A stretch of DNA of 64,000 bases from Rheinheimera sp. MM224. GTDB lineage: Bacteria; Pseudomonadota; Gammaproteobacteria; Enterobacterales; Alteromonadaceae. The first letter of the stretch is position 1, and each line of letters opens with the position of its first letter. A model generated the notes under the pieces. The model made no database searches and had not been told where the DNA came from. It was given only the letters and a program-made list of their open reading frames with translations. This document shows, one piece after another, positions 9,512 to 16,720 of this stretch. The stretch covers positions 1,240,001 to 1,304,000 of the forward strand of contig NZ_OX352320.1 of assembly GCF_947090785.1 (NCBI RefSeq), read 5' to 3'. A program made the translations under genes and the position numbers.

Positions 9512-10423
9512 CTAAAGTTGGTCAAAGGGTTTTCGGTCCAATAGACAGTCGATGAACGCACCGAGCAGAGCCGGTCTATGCTGTCGGCTCGGATAGTAGA
9601 GGAACAACCCAGGGCGGGAAATCGACCAGTCTGCGAGTACTTGTACTAACCGTCCCTGCGCCAAAAGCTCACCCACTCCGTCTCGCTCAAAGTGATAGGC
9701 GATGCCGAGCCCGTTTAGCGCAGCAGCAATCCCGATGTCTGCATGATTGGTCACGACTGAGCCTTCCACCGCAACTTCCAGTCGTTGTCCTTGCTTATTA
9801 AACTCCCAGCGGTAGTACCTACCGTCCATTTGTAGCCGCCAGTTTATGCATTTATGCTGATGTAATTCGTCAGGTGACTTCGGTGTTCCCCAACGCGCGA
9901 GGTAGTCTGGGGACGCTACAGCAACCATGTTCAGGTCTGGTGTGAGGCGGACGGCAACCATGTCTTTCTCCAGCTTTCCACCAACGCGAATGCCCGCATC
10001 AAAGCGACCAGCGACAATATCAGTCAGCGAGTCGTCGACAACTATGTCGAGAATCACGTCTGGGTGTACTTGATGGAAGCGTGCAAGCCTGGGCGCAATG
10101 ATAGTTCTCGCTGCAATCCCCAGCGTGTTGATGCGCAGTGTGCCGCTCACCTGTCCCGTTGCCTCACTGACTTCAGCGACAGCATCTGTCATCTCCCGAA
10201 ACAATGGAGCTATGCGCATATAGAGCAGTTCGCCACTTGCCGATGGCGCAACACTTCGGGTTGTGCGATTAAGAAGACGCGCGCCGATGCGGCCTTCCAG
10301 CTGTCGAATGGTCTGGCTGAGGGCGGAAGGCGATAGGCCCAGATGCTCCGCCGCCCGGGCAAAGCTCTGACGCTCTACGACCGCTACGAATGCCTTTAGC
10401 TCAGCAAAATCGGATCCACGCAT
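9512..10423 (-). CDS. LysR-family transcriptional regulator
   Basis: A 303-residue LysR-type regulator. Residues 1-65 form the winged helix-turn-helix (FVAVVERQSFARAAEHLGLS, then SALSQTIRQLEGRIGARLLNR), and residues 90-300 form the periplasmic-binding-protein-like effector domain. It is divergent from the SnoaL-like/SDR pair and probably controls it; the 98-base intergenic region contains a T-N11-A-like dyad around ATTCACTAATGTAAT. GC content and codon use (many GCG, CTG, CGC codons) differ from flanking genes, as do those of its two divergent neighbours. The effector is unknown; the regulator resembles the aromatic/quinone-stress subgroup of LysR proteins only in general style. Confidence 0.9.
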   Translation of the reverse strand: MRGSDFAELKAFVAVVERQSFARAAEHLGLSPSALSQTIRQLEGRIGARLLNRTTRSVAPSASGELLYMRIAPLFREMTDAVAEVSEATGQVSGTLRINTLGIAARTIIAPRLARFHQVHPDVILDIVVDDSLTDIVAGRFDAGIRVGGKLEKDMVAVRLTPDLNMVAVASPDYLARWGTPKSPDELHQHKCINWRLQMDGRYYRWEFNKQGQRLEVAVEGSVVTNHADIGIAAALNGLGIAYHFERDGVGELLAQGRLVQVLADWSISRPGLFLYYPSRQHRPALLGAFIDCLLDRKPFDQL

Positions 10424-10521
10424 TATATATTATTCCCTACATAACCCATCCTGATTGTGCTGTATTCACTAATGTAATGCAAGGGAGCATAGTGTGAACT
10501 TTCCCAACCAAGGAGTTCATC

Positions 10522-10848
10522 ATGTCTGCTTTAACTTTACCCGAACCAATTGCCGCGTATTTCGCTGCCGAACATAACCCTGAGGCCTTGGCACGTTGCT
10601 TCACGGCGCAAGCCGTCATGAAGGATGTCGGTCACACCTACAGGGGGATCAACGCCATCAAGACCTTTATGGCCGAGGCATCGGCCAAGTACAGTGCGAC
10701 GAGCGTGCCGTTCGCCATTGAGCGGGAGGACGGCTTCCAACTCGTCCGCGCCAACGTCACCGGCAACTTCCCTGGCAGCCCGATCGTTTTGTCCTACCGC
10801 TTTCGCCTTGAACGCGGCCTGATAGCATCACTGGAGATAACACTATGA
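10522..10848 (+). CDS. SnoaL-like / NTF2-fold protein
   Basis: A 108-residue single-domain protein of the nuclear transport factor 2/SnoaL-like superfamily (PIAAYFAAEHNPEALARCFTAQAVMKD, split here into recognisable IAAYF and CFTAQAVMKD elements, then YRGINAIKTFM and VRANVTGNFPGSPIVLSYRF). Such small cone-shaped proteins act as isomerases, hydrolases or ligand-binding partners; the substrate cannot be read from sequence. AAGGAG precedes the ATG by six bases. Its TGA overlaps the ATG of the dehydrogenase, so the two are translationally coupled. It belongs to the GC-rich block. Confidence 0.85.
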   Translation: MSALTLPEPIAAYFAAEHNPEALARCFTAQAVMKDVGHTYRGINAIKTFMAEASAKYSATSVPFAIEREDGFQLVRANVTGNFPGSPIVLSYRFRLERGLIASLEITL

Positions 10849-11627
10849 GCTTCGACCTTCATCTGAATGGCCTGCGGGCAGTTGTAACCGGCGGCACGCT
10901 GGGCCTTGGCGCTGCAGTCGTGAAAACTCTTGTGGAGGCTGGAGCCCGGGTGGCGACATCCGCGCGCACTTTGCCAGCGCAGCAGGTAGAGGGGGTAACC
11001 TACGTAGCTGCCGATCTGTCGACGGCTGAAGGTGTGAGTCATCTTGCTCAGACCGTCCTGCAGGATTGGGGTGGTGTAGACATCTTGATCAATGTGCTTG
11101 GTGGCTCAAAGACTCCCGGTGGTGGTTTCGCTGCGATTAGTGATGAGCACTGGTTCGCCGAGTTGAATCTGAACCTGATGCCTGCCGTACGCTTGGATCG
11201 TGCACTTCTGCCAACAATGCTGGCTCAAGGCTCGGGTGTCATCATCCACGTTAGCTCCATCCAGCGCGTGTTGCCTCTGCCCGAGTCCACTACCGCGTAC
11301 GCCGCGGCCAAAGGGGCGCTCACTACCTATAGCAAGTCACTGGCAAGAGAGGTGACGCCAAAGGGCGTTCGTGTGCTGAGCGTTGCTCCGGGGTGGATTG
11401 AGACCGAGGCTTCCGTAGTATTCGCAAAGCGGATGGCTGCCGAGGCCGGAACGGACTACGAGGGTGGCAAGAAACTCATTATGGACTGGCTGGGGGGGAT
11501 CCCGGTAGGCCGACCAGCCAAGCCAAACGAGGTTGCCGATTTAATTGCCTTCCTGGCATCCCCACGATCCGCTTCTATCGCTGGGGCAGAGTATAGGATT
11601 GACGGCGGCACTGTTCCCACCTTGTAG
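10845..11627 (+). CDS. Short-chain dehydrogenase/reductase (SDR)
   Basis: A 260-residue classical SDR oxidoreductase. The Rossmann opening VVTGGTLGLGAAV (TGxxxGxG, about residues 13-22), the N-containing ILINVLGGS strand, the catalytic serine in IIHVSSIQR and the YAAAKGAL motif (YxxxK, about residues 148-152) are all present, as is the C-terminal ASIAGAEYRIDGG element. It would reduce or oxidise a carbonyl or hydroxyl group using NAD(P)H. It overlaps the SnoaL-like gene by four bases (ATGA). The pair may act on one small molecule under control of the divergent LysR protein; the substrate is unknown. Confidence 0.92.
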   Translation: MSFDLHLNGLRAVVTGGTLGLGAAVVKTLVEAGARVATSARTLPAQQVEGVTYVAADLSTAEGVSHLAQTVLQDWGGVDILINVLGGSKTPGGGFAAISDEHWFAELNLNLMPAVRLDRALLPTMLAQGSGVIIHVSSIQRVLPLPESTTAYAAAKGALTTYSKSLAREVTPKGVRVLSVAPGWIETEASVVFAKRMAAEAGTDYEGGKKLIMDWLGGIPVGRPAKPNEVADLIAFLASPRSASIAGAEYRIDGGTVPTL

Positions 11628-11653
11628 CCAACAGCCACTTGCAGTTATTCGAT

Positions 11654-11673
11654 GGCAAGCCCTGAGGCTTGCC
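11654..11673. terminator. Hairpin after the SDR gene
   Basis: GGCAAGCC and GGCTTGCC form a perfect 8-bp stem with a CTGA loop, 27 bases after the dehydrogenase stop. A T tract is missing, so it is at best a weak terminator or an RNA-stabilising hairpin. The remaining 180 bases to queF show nothing I can identify. Confidence 0.5.
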
Positions 11674-11852
11674 ACTCTCCGGGTTTGTAAGTAGTGCTTT
11701 TTCAGTCAGGCTTCACGAACCTGATACACAAATAGCTCAGGTACAAACTGTCATTGCGTCGGGCTTGAGACAGTAGAGAAACTCTGAGCGTCACTTTGTT
11801 TTACTTACAGCATTAGTCTGCTTTGGGGGGCAATAAAACTTACCCCCACTCA

Positions 11853-12692
11853 TTACTGCCGCGTTAAGCGTAAGTTAGGTTGGTCACAAGGTTCGCTGCT
11901 GCGTAGTGGGTTGATATCCAGACCGCCTCTTCTGGTGTAGCGGGCGTAGACCATTAAAAACTCTGGTTCGCACAGCTTCCACAAATCCAGATAAATCCGC
12001 TCTACGCATTGCTCGTGAAATTCATTGTGGCTTCTGAAACTAATCAGGTATTTCAGCAAGGATGCATAATCAATAGCCTTACCTTTGTAATGAATATACA
12101 CACTGGCCCAGTCTGGTTGGGACGTGATTAAGCAGTTGGATTTCAGCAAATGCGAATGCAGCTTTTCGTCTACCAAAGTGCCAGAAGGGTTTAATTGCAG
12201 CAGTTCTGGTTTGTAGTCGTAATGCTCAACTTCAATATCCAAATCGTCAATGCAACGACCAGGCAGCCAGGTTGGCTGGAAGGCGGTCAGCTCATTGACG
12301 TTATGCAAAGTCACTTGCACAGGCCCACCGGCACAGGCTGATAAATCGGTTTTCATAGTGCGGTAGAGCTGGCTGATATCAGCAAACTTAGTTTGATTTA
12401 AACTGTTTAAATAGAGTTTAAATGATTTGGACTCAATCAGATTAGGGGTATCAAAAGGCACCACAAAAGTAGCAAGCGCCACCATAGGTTTACCTTTAGG
12501 AGTCAGCCATGACAGCTCGTAGCCGTGCCAGGTGTCCTGACCAACAAAAGGCAATTCTACGCCTAAACCTATAGCCTGACGGCCTAAAGTACGTGGTACC
12601 GCCTGCAATAATTCAGGACTGTAGTGATCAATATAAGCAGTGGCCTGGCCAAGAGTTAAGCCAGCAAGCACCTCAGTTTGTATTTTTGTCAT
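11853..12692 (-). CDS. queF: NADPH-dependent 7-cyano-7-deazaguanine reductase QueF
   Basis: A 279-residue protein of the long (two-domain, E. coli type) QueF family. It reduces preQ0 to preQ1 with NADPH in queuosine synthesis for tRNA wobble modification. The active-site region LKSNCLITSQPDWASVYIHY contains the catalytic cysteine followed by the nucleotide-binding QPD element, and SFRSHNEFHEQCVERIYLDL supplies the QueF-type substrate loop with glutamate and histidine. The ATG before TKIQTEVLAG is preferred to an upstream TTG. It is divergent from syd, the arrangement also seen in E. coli-type genomes where syd and queF are neighbours. Confidence 0.93.
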   Translation of the reverse strand: MTKIQTEVLAGLTLGQATAYIDHYSPELLQAVPRTLGRQAIGLGVELPFVGQDTWHGYELSWLTPKGKPMVALATFVVPFDTPNLIESKSFKLYLNSLNQTKFADISQLYRTMKTDLSACAGGPVQVTLHNVNELTAFQPTWLPGRCIDDLDIEVEHYDYKPELLQLNPSGTLVDEKLHSHLLKSNCLITSQPDWASVYIHYKGKAIDYASLLKYLISFRSHNEFHEQCVERIYLDLWKLCEPEFLMVYARYTRRGGLDINPLRSSEPCDQPNLRLTRQ

Positions 12693-12746
12693 AACACCAA
12701 CAACCAAGTTAGAATGGCGGCAATTTTAGCACAGAAGCGAATCACC

Positions 12747-13274
12747 ATGCCGGGCCAATTCCATCAACAATTTGCACAATTTGTAGAGTCTTATCAAAAA
12801 CAACATCCGAAACTTCTCAGTTGGCTTGACCCTGAGCAGGATTCTCCTTGTCAGTATGGTGATGTGGTGGACGGTGAAGTGCATTGGCGTCCGGTAAAAG
12901 CTGAACCCGCTTTGGATTTATCCAAAACCCAACAAGCGCTGGAACTGCGGTTCCCGGAGCAGTTGAGTGAGTTTTACACCAGCTATTTTGGTGGTGGTTT
13001 GAAGGTTTGTCATGACAGAGGTGAACTTGAGCTGTTGATGAGCTGGCATCAGGCTGATTTTGAACGGCTGCAGCAAAATATCATTGCGCATATTCTGATG
13101 AAAAGACGCTTAAAGCAGCGCGAAACCGTCTTTATTGCCGCCACTGATCACGACGATTATTTAGTCTCGGTATTAGTGGCGACAGGCGAAGTTTACTTAG
13201 AGAAAGTAGGGATGGAAGTCAAAGAGCTGCTGGCTGCTGATTTAGCTACTTTTTTACAGCAGTTGAGTTTCTGA
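12747..13274 (+). CDS. syd: SecY-interacting protein Syd
   Basis: A 175-residue protein matching the Syd family (E. coli 181). In E. coli Syd binds SecY at the cytosolic face of the inner membrane and is thought to monitor translocon integrity. Family features include YTSYFGGGLKV, LMSWHQADFERLQQNIIAH and the closing LAADLATFLQQL. The start at MPGQFHQQFA matches the family N-terminus; upstream in-frame codons overlap the queF promoter region. It is divergent from queF with about 54 bases between the starts, consistent with the conserved queF-syd neighbourhood. Confidence 0.9.
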   Translation: MPGQFHQQFAQFVESYQKQHPKLLSWLDPEQDSPCQYGDVVDGEVHWRPVKAEPALDLSKTQQALELRFPEQLSEFYTSYFGGGLKVCHDRGELELLMSWHQADFERLQQNIIAHILMKRRLKQRETVFIAATDHDDYLVSVLVATGEVYLEKVGMEVKELLAADLATFLQQLSF

Positions 13275-13280
13275 GCTGAT

Positions 13281-14057
13281 TCAGGGCTGACAGTCAAAAG
13301 CTATATTCGATACAAGCTGGCAAGGTTCACAGCAAAAATCAAAGAGCCCGTGCCAGCTCTGACCAAGTTTCCAGTCAGAGCCACAAGATGGGCATTTTTT
13401 CTCTGCATCCAAAGCGCAATCCATGCTGCTGCCACTGTACAGATAATAATAAACCGGCTTGTTCAGCTCTCTGCTAAGCGCTCTGGCCTGCTTATAACCT
13501 TGTTGGTTTAAACCACTGTAAAAGCCCTGTACACTTTGTTCGGCGCTTTTAAACAGCACTCTTGATTCCTGCATCTGAATTTCATCCAGTGCCTGGTACT
13601 GCAATTGCCAGCGCACTAAAGACTCAAAATCTTCACCACTTGTTTTGCCTATTTTATACAAAGGTACAGGGGCAAAATGTTCAGCGCAGTACAGCACCGA
13701 GTTGGTGGCAGAAAAACTACAGAATAAAATCAAAGCAGCATGACTGGGGCAGGGGTCGGTATGATTGGACATCAAATCATCACCCAGTATCGTTAGTTTT
13801 GGATAACTTAAACCTACTTGCTGCAGTTGTTCTAACGCATTCAGGCCCGCTTTGCTGTGTGATTTTTTGTCCAAAGCGTCAGATTGTGGCAATACCACAC
13901 GGCTGAAAAAACTGTCCTGGGCCTGATAAGTCGGGAATTCACGGCCTAAGATCTGGCCCTGGAAAATCAGCTTTTCCAGATAATGGCGAATACCTTTTTC
14001 CGCTTCATCAAAGCTGGTATCGGCAATAATTTTAAATTCCAGCTCTGCAACTAACAT
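13281..14057 (-). CDS. DUF2310 zinc-ribbon-containing protein
   Basis: A 258-residue protein of the DUF2310 family, described as zinc-ribbon-containing and possibly nucleic-acid-binding. The C-terminal end has the ribbon cysteines: CPSCGSDW (about residues 223-230) and CCEPC about 20 residues later. The body includes LTILGDDLMSNHTDPCPSHAALIL and a PLYKIGKTSGEDFESLV block. No signal peptide or membrane segment is seen. It overlaps by one base the stop of the KfrA_N-like gene upstream, so the two are co-transcribed. Its 3' end faces syd, with six bases between the stop codons. Confidence 0.8.
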   Translation of the reverse strand: MLVAELEFKIIADTSFDEAEKGIRHYLEKLIFQGQILGREFPTYQAQDSFFSRVVLPQSDALDKKSHSKAGLNALEQLQQVGLSYPKLTILGDDLMSNHTDPCPSHAALILFCSFSATNSVLYCAEHFAPVPLYKIGKTSGEDFESLVRWQLQYQALDEIQMQESRVLFKSAEQSVQGFYSGLNQQGYKQARALSRELNKPVYYYLYSGSSMDCALDAEKKCPSCGSDWKLGQSWHGLFDFCCEPCQLVSNIAFDCQP

Positions 14058-14344
14058 CAGATCCCCAGCTTTTTGATGATCAGATCAAGTTTGGCTTCAA
14101 TACGGGCCAGATCTGCTTTGATATCAGAGGACACCTGCGGTTCAGGCAGAGGTTGTGATTGTGGGACTGGATCTGACTGCAGGGTCACAGCACCATTACG
14201 CCATGCCTGATAAGCCTGCAACAAAGCCGGGCTCATAGTGGCCGTGCCTAAGCGGGCTTTCACCAGAGCCAGGCTGGGTTCTTTGCCTTCTTGTTGCAGC
14301 TGGGCTGCAATTTTTGCGACTTGTTGGCTGAGTTGTTCCATCAT
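14057..14344 (-). CDS. KfrA_N-like small DNA-binding protein
   Basis: A 95-residue protein. The first 60 residues (VAKIAAQLQQEGKEPSLALV followed by KARLG and a WRNG end) resemble the KfrA N-terminal DNA-binding domain seen in plasmid and phage regulators. A Pro/Gln-rich linker follows, then a predicted coiled coil (ADLARIEAKLDLIIKKL) for oligomerisation. The ATG at 14344 is preferred to an upstream GTG, which would lie inside the perfect inverted repeat at 14354-14374. Because KfrA-type proteins bind operators at their own promoters, that repeat is a plausible autoregulatory site. It is the first gene of a two-gene operon with the DUF2310 protein. Domain assignment is by eye. Confidence 0.65.
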   Translation of the reverse strand: MMEQLSQQVAKIAAQLQQEGKEPSLALVKARLGTATMSPALLQAYQAWRNGAVTLQSDPVPQSQPLPEPQVSSDIKADLARIEAKLDLIIKKLGI

Positions 14345-14353
14345 TTTCTTTAG

Positions 14354-14374
14354 TTTCACTAAAATTTAGTGAAA
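14354..14374. promoter_or_regulatory. Perfect inverted repeat, candidate operator
   Basis: TTTCACTAAA and TTTAGTGAAA are exact inverse copies separated by one base, ten bases upstream of the ATG of the KfrA_N-like gene. A second palindrome with the same CACTA/TAGTG core, CCACTAGTGG, lies at 14397-14406. Their position suits binding by the KfrA_N-like protein itself; this is inferred. Confidence 0.55.
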
Positions 14375-14469
14375 TTTACCATCTAAGTTGTTCATGCCAC
14401 TAGTGGGATTTTGTAAGTCATTGTTATTTAATGATTTTAAAAGTTGGCCCCAGTTTTGCTTTTGGCTAT

Positions 14470-14497
14470 CAACAAGTTAAAACCAACAAGTTAAAAC
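14470..14497 (+). repeat. Perfect 14-bp tandem duplication
   Basis: CAACAAGTTAAAAC occurs twice with no gap, ending 15 bases before the ATG of the DUF3192 lipoprotein gene. It lies in the probable 5' untranslated region or core promoter, where copy number could alter expression. Confidence 0.8.
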
Positions 14498-14512
14498 TCT
14501 AAGGGAAAAGCA

Positions 14513-14881
14513 ATGAATTATTTAAAGGTATTAACAGTAGCAACAGCCATGATGGCTTTATCTGGTTGTGTTGTGGCTATAGGTGACAAAGGCGAAAATG
14601 ACAGCAGCAATAACTCGTCATGGAAAAAAGCGCAAAAATTAAATAATCAGGTGATCAGTCAGTTAAATCTGGGCGCAGAGTTAGCTTCAGTGCGTGGCCA
14701 GTTAGGTACACCAGATTTTAGTGAATCATTCCGTGACGCCGGCAACGAAACTGTAGTGCTGTTTTACCGCACTCATCATGAGCATAGTGACGGCGAAACC
14801 AGCAAAAACGAATGCACTCCGTTGGTATTTAAAAATGGTGTGTTAACGGGGTGGGGCGACAAAGCCTACCGTCAGTTGTAA
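14513..14881 (+). CDS. DUF3192 family lipoprotein
   Basis: A 122-residue predicted outer- or inner-membrane lipoprotein. The signal sequence ends in the lipobox ALSGC (Cys at about residue 19), so the mature protein is periplasmic and lipid-anchored. The C-terminal 80 residues carry the same DUF3192 pattern as the protein at 3.0 kb: LGTPDFS, LFYRTHHEHSDGETSKNECT, LVFKNGVLTGWGDKA. Both copies keep the YRTH, DG and ECT elements. A well-placed AAGGGAAAAG precedes the ATG. A BamE-like fold is possible. Function is unknown. Confidence 0.85.
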   Translation: MNYLKVLTVATAMMALSGCVVAIGDKGENDSSNNSSWKKAQKLNNQVISQLNLGAELASVRGQLGTPDFSESFRDAGNETVVLFYRTHHEHSDGETSKNECTPLVFKNGVLTGWGDKAYRQL

Positions 14882-14883
14882 CT

Positions 14884-14904
14884 TTCCCTGGACCAGGGAA
14901 GTAC
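14884..14904. terminator. Hairpin between convergent DUF3192 and DUF2789 genes
   Basis: CTTTCCCTGG and CCAGGGAAG pair around a very short loop immediately after the DUF3192 stop codon. No long T run follows, so efficiency is uncertain; it lies between convergent genes. Confidence 0.5.
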
Positions 14905-14938
14905 TGCCTCTGGTGGTGCTTCCCTTTATCTCATAACA

Positions 14939-15166
14939 TTATCTAAGCATGACATTAAGCTGGTCAATTACGTCACTCCAGTCCGCATCCTGTTTTAAGT
15001 TCTCTGTTAAAAAACTGGCCTGAGCATTAGTCCAAAATGACGCCTGCGCCAGGGACATATTCGCCGGAATTTTATGACTGGCGACAAAAGCTTTAATGGC
15101 GGACGGGCTATTATCCAAACCCAGCTGAGCAAATAAAGTGGCCATATCGTGTGTTGTCATATCCAT
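14939..15166 (-). CDS. DUF2789 family protein
   Basis: A 75-residue all-helical protein matching the small DUF2789 family: MATLFAQLGLDNSPSAIKAFV, then HKIPANMSLAQASFWTNAQASFL and a C-terminal DADWSDVIDQLNVML. No catalytic motif, signal peptide or membrane segment. Family function is unknown. AAGGGATC lies upstream of the start on the minus strand. The gene is convergent with the DUF3192 lipoprotein gene. Confidence 0.85.
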   Translation of the reverse strand: MDMTTHDMATLFAQLGLDNSPSAIKAFVASHKIPANMSLAQASFWTNAQASFLTENLKQDADWSDVIDQLNVMLR

Positions 15167-15292
15167 TTTAAGATCCCTTTGTGAATGTTTGTTCTGTTAA
15201 GTGTAGTTGCTGGAAGGGGCTGATGCATTGGCAATCCTTAGCCTGACTGCTATGTTGATACTCAAACTAAAATAAAATAACAGAGAAACATC

Positions 15293-15952
15293 ATGCCAAA
15301 TCAACCCGCTCTTGATCTAAACCAGCTTAAAGCACAGTTGTTAACCCCTGATGAATTGAAGTTGGCTGCCTCCCTGTTGTACCAGTCTTATCACGACGAT
15401 CCTGTGTTTATGGATATCTTTCAGGCTGATAAAAGTGATTATGAGCAACGTTTAAGAGCTGCTATTCGTGAAGAGCTGAACGTATTTTGGCAGGAAGAAC
15501 AGCCTGTAATTGGCATTTTTATTGAGCAGCAATTGTTAGGAGTGGCTTGTGTCACAGAGCCGGGTTCTAAATTGAGTGGCGACAGATTCTGGCATTGGCG
15601 GCTTAAAATGTTATTAACAGCAGGTTATGTCTCAACCAAACAATTATTGGAAAAAGAGCAACGTATTCATGCGGCTATGCCAGTACAGCATTACCATATG
15701 CTGGCTTTTATCGCTATATCACCTCAATATCAGCATTTGGGCTTAGGGCACTATTTGATGCATGCGGTGGATTCGATCGTAGAGCAAAATCCGGCCTCTT
15801 TGGGCATAGGTGTTTTCGTCACGCTGGAGAAAAACAAAGCCTTTTTTAGTGCGGATCATTATCAGCAAGTCACAGAGTTGAATTTCAGCAAGGTCAAAGG
15901 TAGTTTAATGTTCAGACCAAGACAAAGTAGTCCTTTAACGCTAGTGGAGTAA
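15293..15952 (+). CDS. GNAT-family N-acetyltransferase
   Basis: A 219-residue cytosolic protein with a GNAT acetyltransferase fold. The acetyl-CoA pyrophosphate loop region is visible in MLAFIAISPQYQHLGLGHYLMHAV (Q-x-x-G-x-G/L type, about residues 140-160), preceded by the V-box strand. The C-terminal KNKAFFSADHYQQVTELNF is a typical substrate-side strand and helix. It would transfer an acetyl group from acetyl-CoA to an amine; the substrate is unknown. The Mpo1-like gene begins eight bases after its stop, so the two probably form one transcript. Confidence 0.82.
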   Translation: MPNQPALDLNQLKAQLLTPDELKLAASLLYQSYHDDPVFMDIFQADKSDYEQRLRAAIREELNVFWQEEQPVIGIFIEQQLLGVACVTEPGSKLSGDRFWHWRLKMLLTAGYVSTKQLLEKEQRIHAAMPVQHYHMLAFIAISPQYQHLGLGHYLMHAVDSIVEQNPASLGIGVFVTLEKNKAFFSADHYQQVTELNFSKVKGSLMFRPRQSSPLTLVE

Positions 15953-15959
15953 GCACCAG

Positions 15960-16280
15960 ATGTCCGGCTTTCGTAGTTTTTCCGAGTTTTATCCTTATTA
16001 TTTATCTGAACATAAAGACCCGGTTTGCCGCCGATTGCATTACATAGGATCGACTTTAGTGCTGGCAATATTGGCCACTTTGGTTGTAACAGGTTTATGG
16101 GGTTATTGGTGGTTGATGCTGCTTGCTGGTTATGGTTTTGCCTGGGTTGGTCACTTTAAATTTGAACATAACAAACCCGCCACCTTTAAATATCCATTTT
16201 ACAGTCTGGCGGCGGATTGGGTGATGTATAAAGATTTTCTGACCGGGCAGTTGGAGCAAAAACTGCAGAAACTGCCTTAA
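15960..16280 (+). CDS. Mpo1-like (DUF962) membrane protein
   Basis: A 106-residue protein of the Mpo1/YGL010w family. It has the family N-terminal FSEFYPYYLSEHKDPVCRRLHYIGS with its conserved histidines, two or three hydrophobic helices, and a second histidine cluster WVGHFKFEHNKPATFKYPF. Yeast Mpo1 is an iron-dependent dioxygenase in phytosphingosine alpha-oxidation; in bacteria the role is unknown. It overlaps the convergent DUF3301 gene at the stop codons. Confidence 0.88.
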   Translation: MSGFRSFSEFYPYYLSEHKDPVCRRLHYIGSTLVLAILATLVVTGLWGYWWLMLLAGYGFAWVGHFKFEHNKPATFKYPFYSLAADWVMYKDFLTGQLEQKLQKLP

Positions 16281-16573
16281 ATGCGGTAAGGCGGTAACTG
16301 AAAACTTAAGTAACGCAGGCCGGATAAACGCAGTTCGGCCTGATAACGACTTTCACCATCGCTGCTAAAATCGACTTGATAGCTGGTAAACCAGCGCCAT
16401 CTGTTGTCCAGTTTAGAAAACTGGTGTGTGCCTCTGGCACATTCCAGAAACTGCAATTCCTGCTGTTTACACAGATGTTTGGCCAGCTTGATTGCTGTTT
16501 CATCCTGCTTACGTTGCAATAAGAACGCATAGACAAAAGCCATACCTAACAATAATAACCAGACAAAATCCAT
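16277..16573 (-). CDS. DUF3301 family membrane protein
   Basis: About 98 residues. An N-terminal transmembrane helix (DFVWLLLLGMAFVYAFLL) is followed by a basic stretch and a cytosolic beta-rich domain with LDNRWRWFTSYQVDFSSDGE, the DUF3301 pattern. The second of two adjacent ATG codons is used because AGGAG is five bases before it. Function is unknown. The stop codon overlaps that of the Mpo1-like gene on the other strand. Confidence 0.8.
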   Translation of the reverse strand: MDFVWLLLLGMAFVYAFLLQRKQDETAIKLAKHLCKQQELQFLECARGTHQFSKLDNRWRWFTSYQVDFSSDGESRYQAELRLSGLRYLSFQLPPYRI

Positions 16574-16664
16574 CATGACTCCTTTATTATGAATAAGCAT
16601 AATGGCGACGCCCTGGTGTTTTTGCAAGGCAGCTTAGGTTCGCTCTGTGATAAAATCTGCGCCC

Positions 16665-16715
16665 GTTAAATCCGATCAATAGGTAAATCGGATCACCAGT
16701 TAAATCGGATCAGCA
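16665..16715 (+). repeat. Three tandem 17-bp repeats before yqcC
   Basis: Three adjoining copies of a 17-bp unit (consensus GTTAAATCGGATCAnCA) end five bases before the yqcC start codon. Copy 1 has CCG for CGG, copy 2 has GG for GT at its start. The array takes up the whole ribosome-binding region, and no Shine-Dalgarno sequence is left apart from AGCAGAAG. Confidence 0.85.
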
Positions 16716-16720
16716 GAAGC

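Noticed and set aside
9512..11640. GC-rich block as a prophage or integron
   Set aside because: No integrase, phage structural gene, attC-like site or target duplication was seen; transfer is inferred only from composition and context.
16665..16715. Tandem repeats as a CRISPR fragment
   Set aside because: The copies abut without spacers and there are no cas genes.
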